Source: JAAAOH01 sp046540795 (GTDB lineage: Bacteria > Spirochaetota > Spirochaetia > DSM-27196 > PWMO01). Taken from it: a stretch of DNA of 13,586 nt. The notes beneath the pieces were generated by a model, which saw only the letters and a list, made by a program, of their open reading frames with translations, had not been told where the DNA came from and did no database searches. Numbering within the stretch: position 1 is the stretch's first letter; each line of letters begins with the position of its first letter. The stretch is from contig JBKHEN010000069.1 in NCBI GenBank assembly GCA_046540795.1, positions 1 to 13,586 of the forward strand. The letters are read 5' to 3'. Positions 13,346 through 13,586 of the stretch are shown in pieces. Both the position numbers and the translations under genes were made by a program.

Positions 13346-13418
13346 CCGCGCGGCCGCCGATCGGGCGTCGCGGTTACCGGCACACCGGTAACCGGTAACC
13401 GCTAACCGGTGTGCCGGT
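13341..13418. repeat. Three overlapping, mutually exclusive hairpins built from GGTAACCG repeats
   Basis: Hairpin A pairs GGTAACCGCG (13341-13350) with CGCGGTTACC (13369-13378). Hairpin B pairs GCGGTTACCGG (13370-13380) with CCGGTAACCGC (13392-13402). Hairpin C pairs ACCGGCACACCGGT (13376-13389) with ACCGGTGTGCCGGT (13405-13418). All stems are perfect (10, 11 and 14 bp). A and B share an arm, and B and C overlap, so only one of each pair can form. The stop codon of the PLP remnant lies inside arm A. The unit GGTAACCG occurs at 13341, 13387 and 13394, with one inverted copy (13371-13378). No U-tract follows. It may be a terminator/antiterminator-like array, a protein-binding cluster or a mobile palindromic repeat. 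Confidence 0.75.
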
Positions 13419-13440
13419 CCGATGTTCGGGCGCACCCATC

Positions 13441-13473
13441 GTTCATCCAGTGTTCATCCCGTGTTCATGGACC
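13441..13473 (+). promoter_or_regulatory. Three 11-bp direct repeats, Pho-box-like
   Basis: GTTCATCCAGT, GTTCATCCCGT and GTTCATGGACC are consecutive 11-bp units starting at 13441, 13452 and 13463. Phased 11-bp repeats with a GTTCAT/GTTCACC-type core are known for PhoB/PhoP-family binding sites. The last unit overlaps the -35 position of the candidate promoter of the gene at 13504, as expected for an activator of this class. The regulator is inferred from repeat pattern only; another OmpR-family regulator could bind. Confidence 0.6.
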
Positions 13474-13496
13474 TAACCGCGCCCGCGCCCGATATT
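13468..13496 (+). promoter_or_regulatory. Candidate promoter of the exported-protein gene
   Basis: A weak -35 TGGACC (13468-13473) lies 17 bp from a -10-like GATATT (13491-13496). Each matches four of six consensus bases. A weak promoter with activator repeats over the -35 fits positive control. The -10 ends 7 bp before GTG 13504, so the message would have almost no leader. Confidence 0.4.
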
Positions 13497-13503
13497 CGGC
13501 ACC

Positions 13504-13586
13504 GTGAACACAGACACCCGTCGTCGAATAGCGACAGCAGTCGTTCTCTTGTTGACTGCCGCCTCCTTGCCGGCCGAAACCATCAC
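13504..13586 (+). CDS. Exported protein, N-terminal signal peptide only (partial)
   Basis: The frame from GTG 13504 is open to the right edge (27 complete codons). It reads as a classic Sec signal peptide: a charged n-region with three consecutive arginines (TDTRRRIA), a hydrophobic core (TAVVLLLTAAS) and a likely signal-peptidase I site LPA|ET at residue 24. No ribosome site is visible upstream. The mature protein lies outside the window, so its function is unknown. If the Pho-like repeats upstream are real, a phosphate-binding protein, phosphatase or porin would be expected; that is inference. Confidence 0.7.
   Translation, partial: MNTDTRRRIATAVVLLLTAASLPAETI

Noticed and set aside
1..13586. 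CRISPR array, tRNA, rRNA or insertion sequence
   Set aside because: No regularly spaced 25-40 bp repeats, no tRNA cloverleaf signatures, no rRNA motifs and no transposase frames were seen on reading both strands.

Overview
The window is GC-rich (roughly 60% by eye) bacterial DNA. It carries seven intact genes, two partial genes cut by the window ends, and two decayed gene remnants. The mix suggests a free-living Gram-negative bacterium: a Cache-type chemoreceptor with a CheR-tether-like tail, a secreted protein with a signal peptide, a hemerythrin, a SulP transporter fused to a cyclic-nucleotide-binding domain, and an actinobacterial-type GlgA. The style resembles GC-rich free-living spirochaetes. 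That is a low-confidence impression, because there is no rRNA or other phylogenetic marker here.

Layout. Positions 1-1334 (-) hold an MFS permease running off the left edge. It is divergent from a GT4 glycogen synthase (1392-2648, +). Convergent to that is a TetR regulator (2809-3390, -) with a clear promoter and a palindromic operator just downstream of its -10. A hemerythrin-domain protein (3514-4074, -) is divergent from a THEP1-like P-loop NTPase (4184-4723, +). Positions 4773-5400 (-) are a degenerate NarK-type nitrate/nitrite transporter split over three reading frames. A SulP-STAS-cNMP transporter (5610-7841, -) is divergent from a large methyl-accepting chemotaxis protein (8190-10781, +). 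Then come a strong hairpin, an orphan beta-class DNA methyltransferase (10895-12076, +) and a proline iminopeptidase-like hydrolase (12095-12994, +) in one likely operon. The right end has a 3' remnant of a Cys/Met-metabolism PLP enzyme, a run of overlapping mutually exclusive hairpins, three 11-bp-phased GTTCAT repeats resembling a Pho box, and the start of a gene for an exported protein (13504 to the right edge).

The genes do not form one pathway; this looks like a mosaic of one- and two-gene units with decay between them. The most interesting parts are non-coding: the TetR operator/promoter, the SulP/MCP divergent region (an 8-bp inverted repeat and a 9-bp-phased AAATTG element), and the structured right end at 13341-13503. 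The NTPase and SulP genes each have a -10-like hexamer so close to the start codon that leaderless transcription is possible. No CRISPR array, rRNA, tRNA or insertion sequence was seen.
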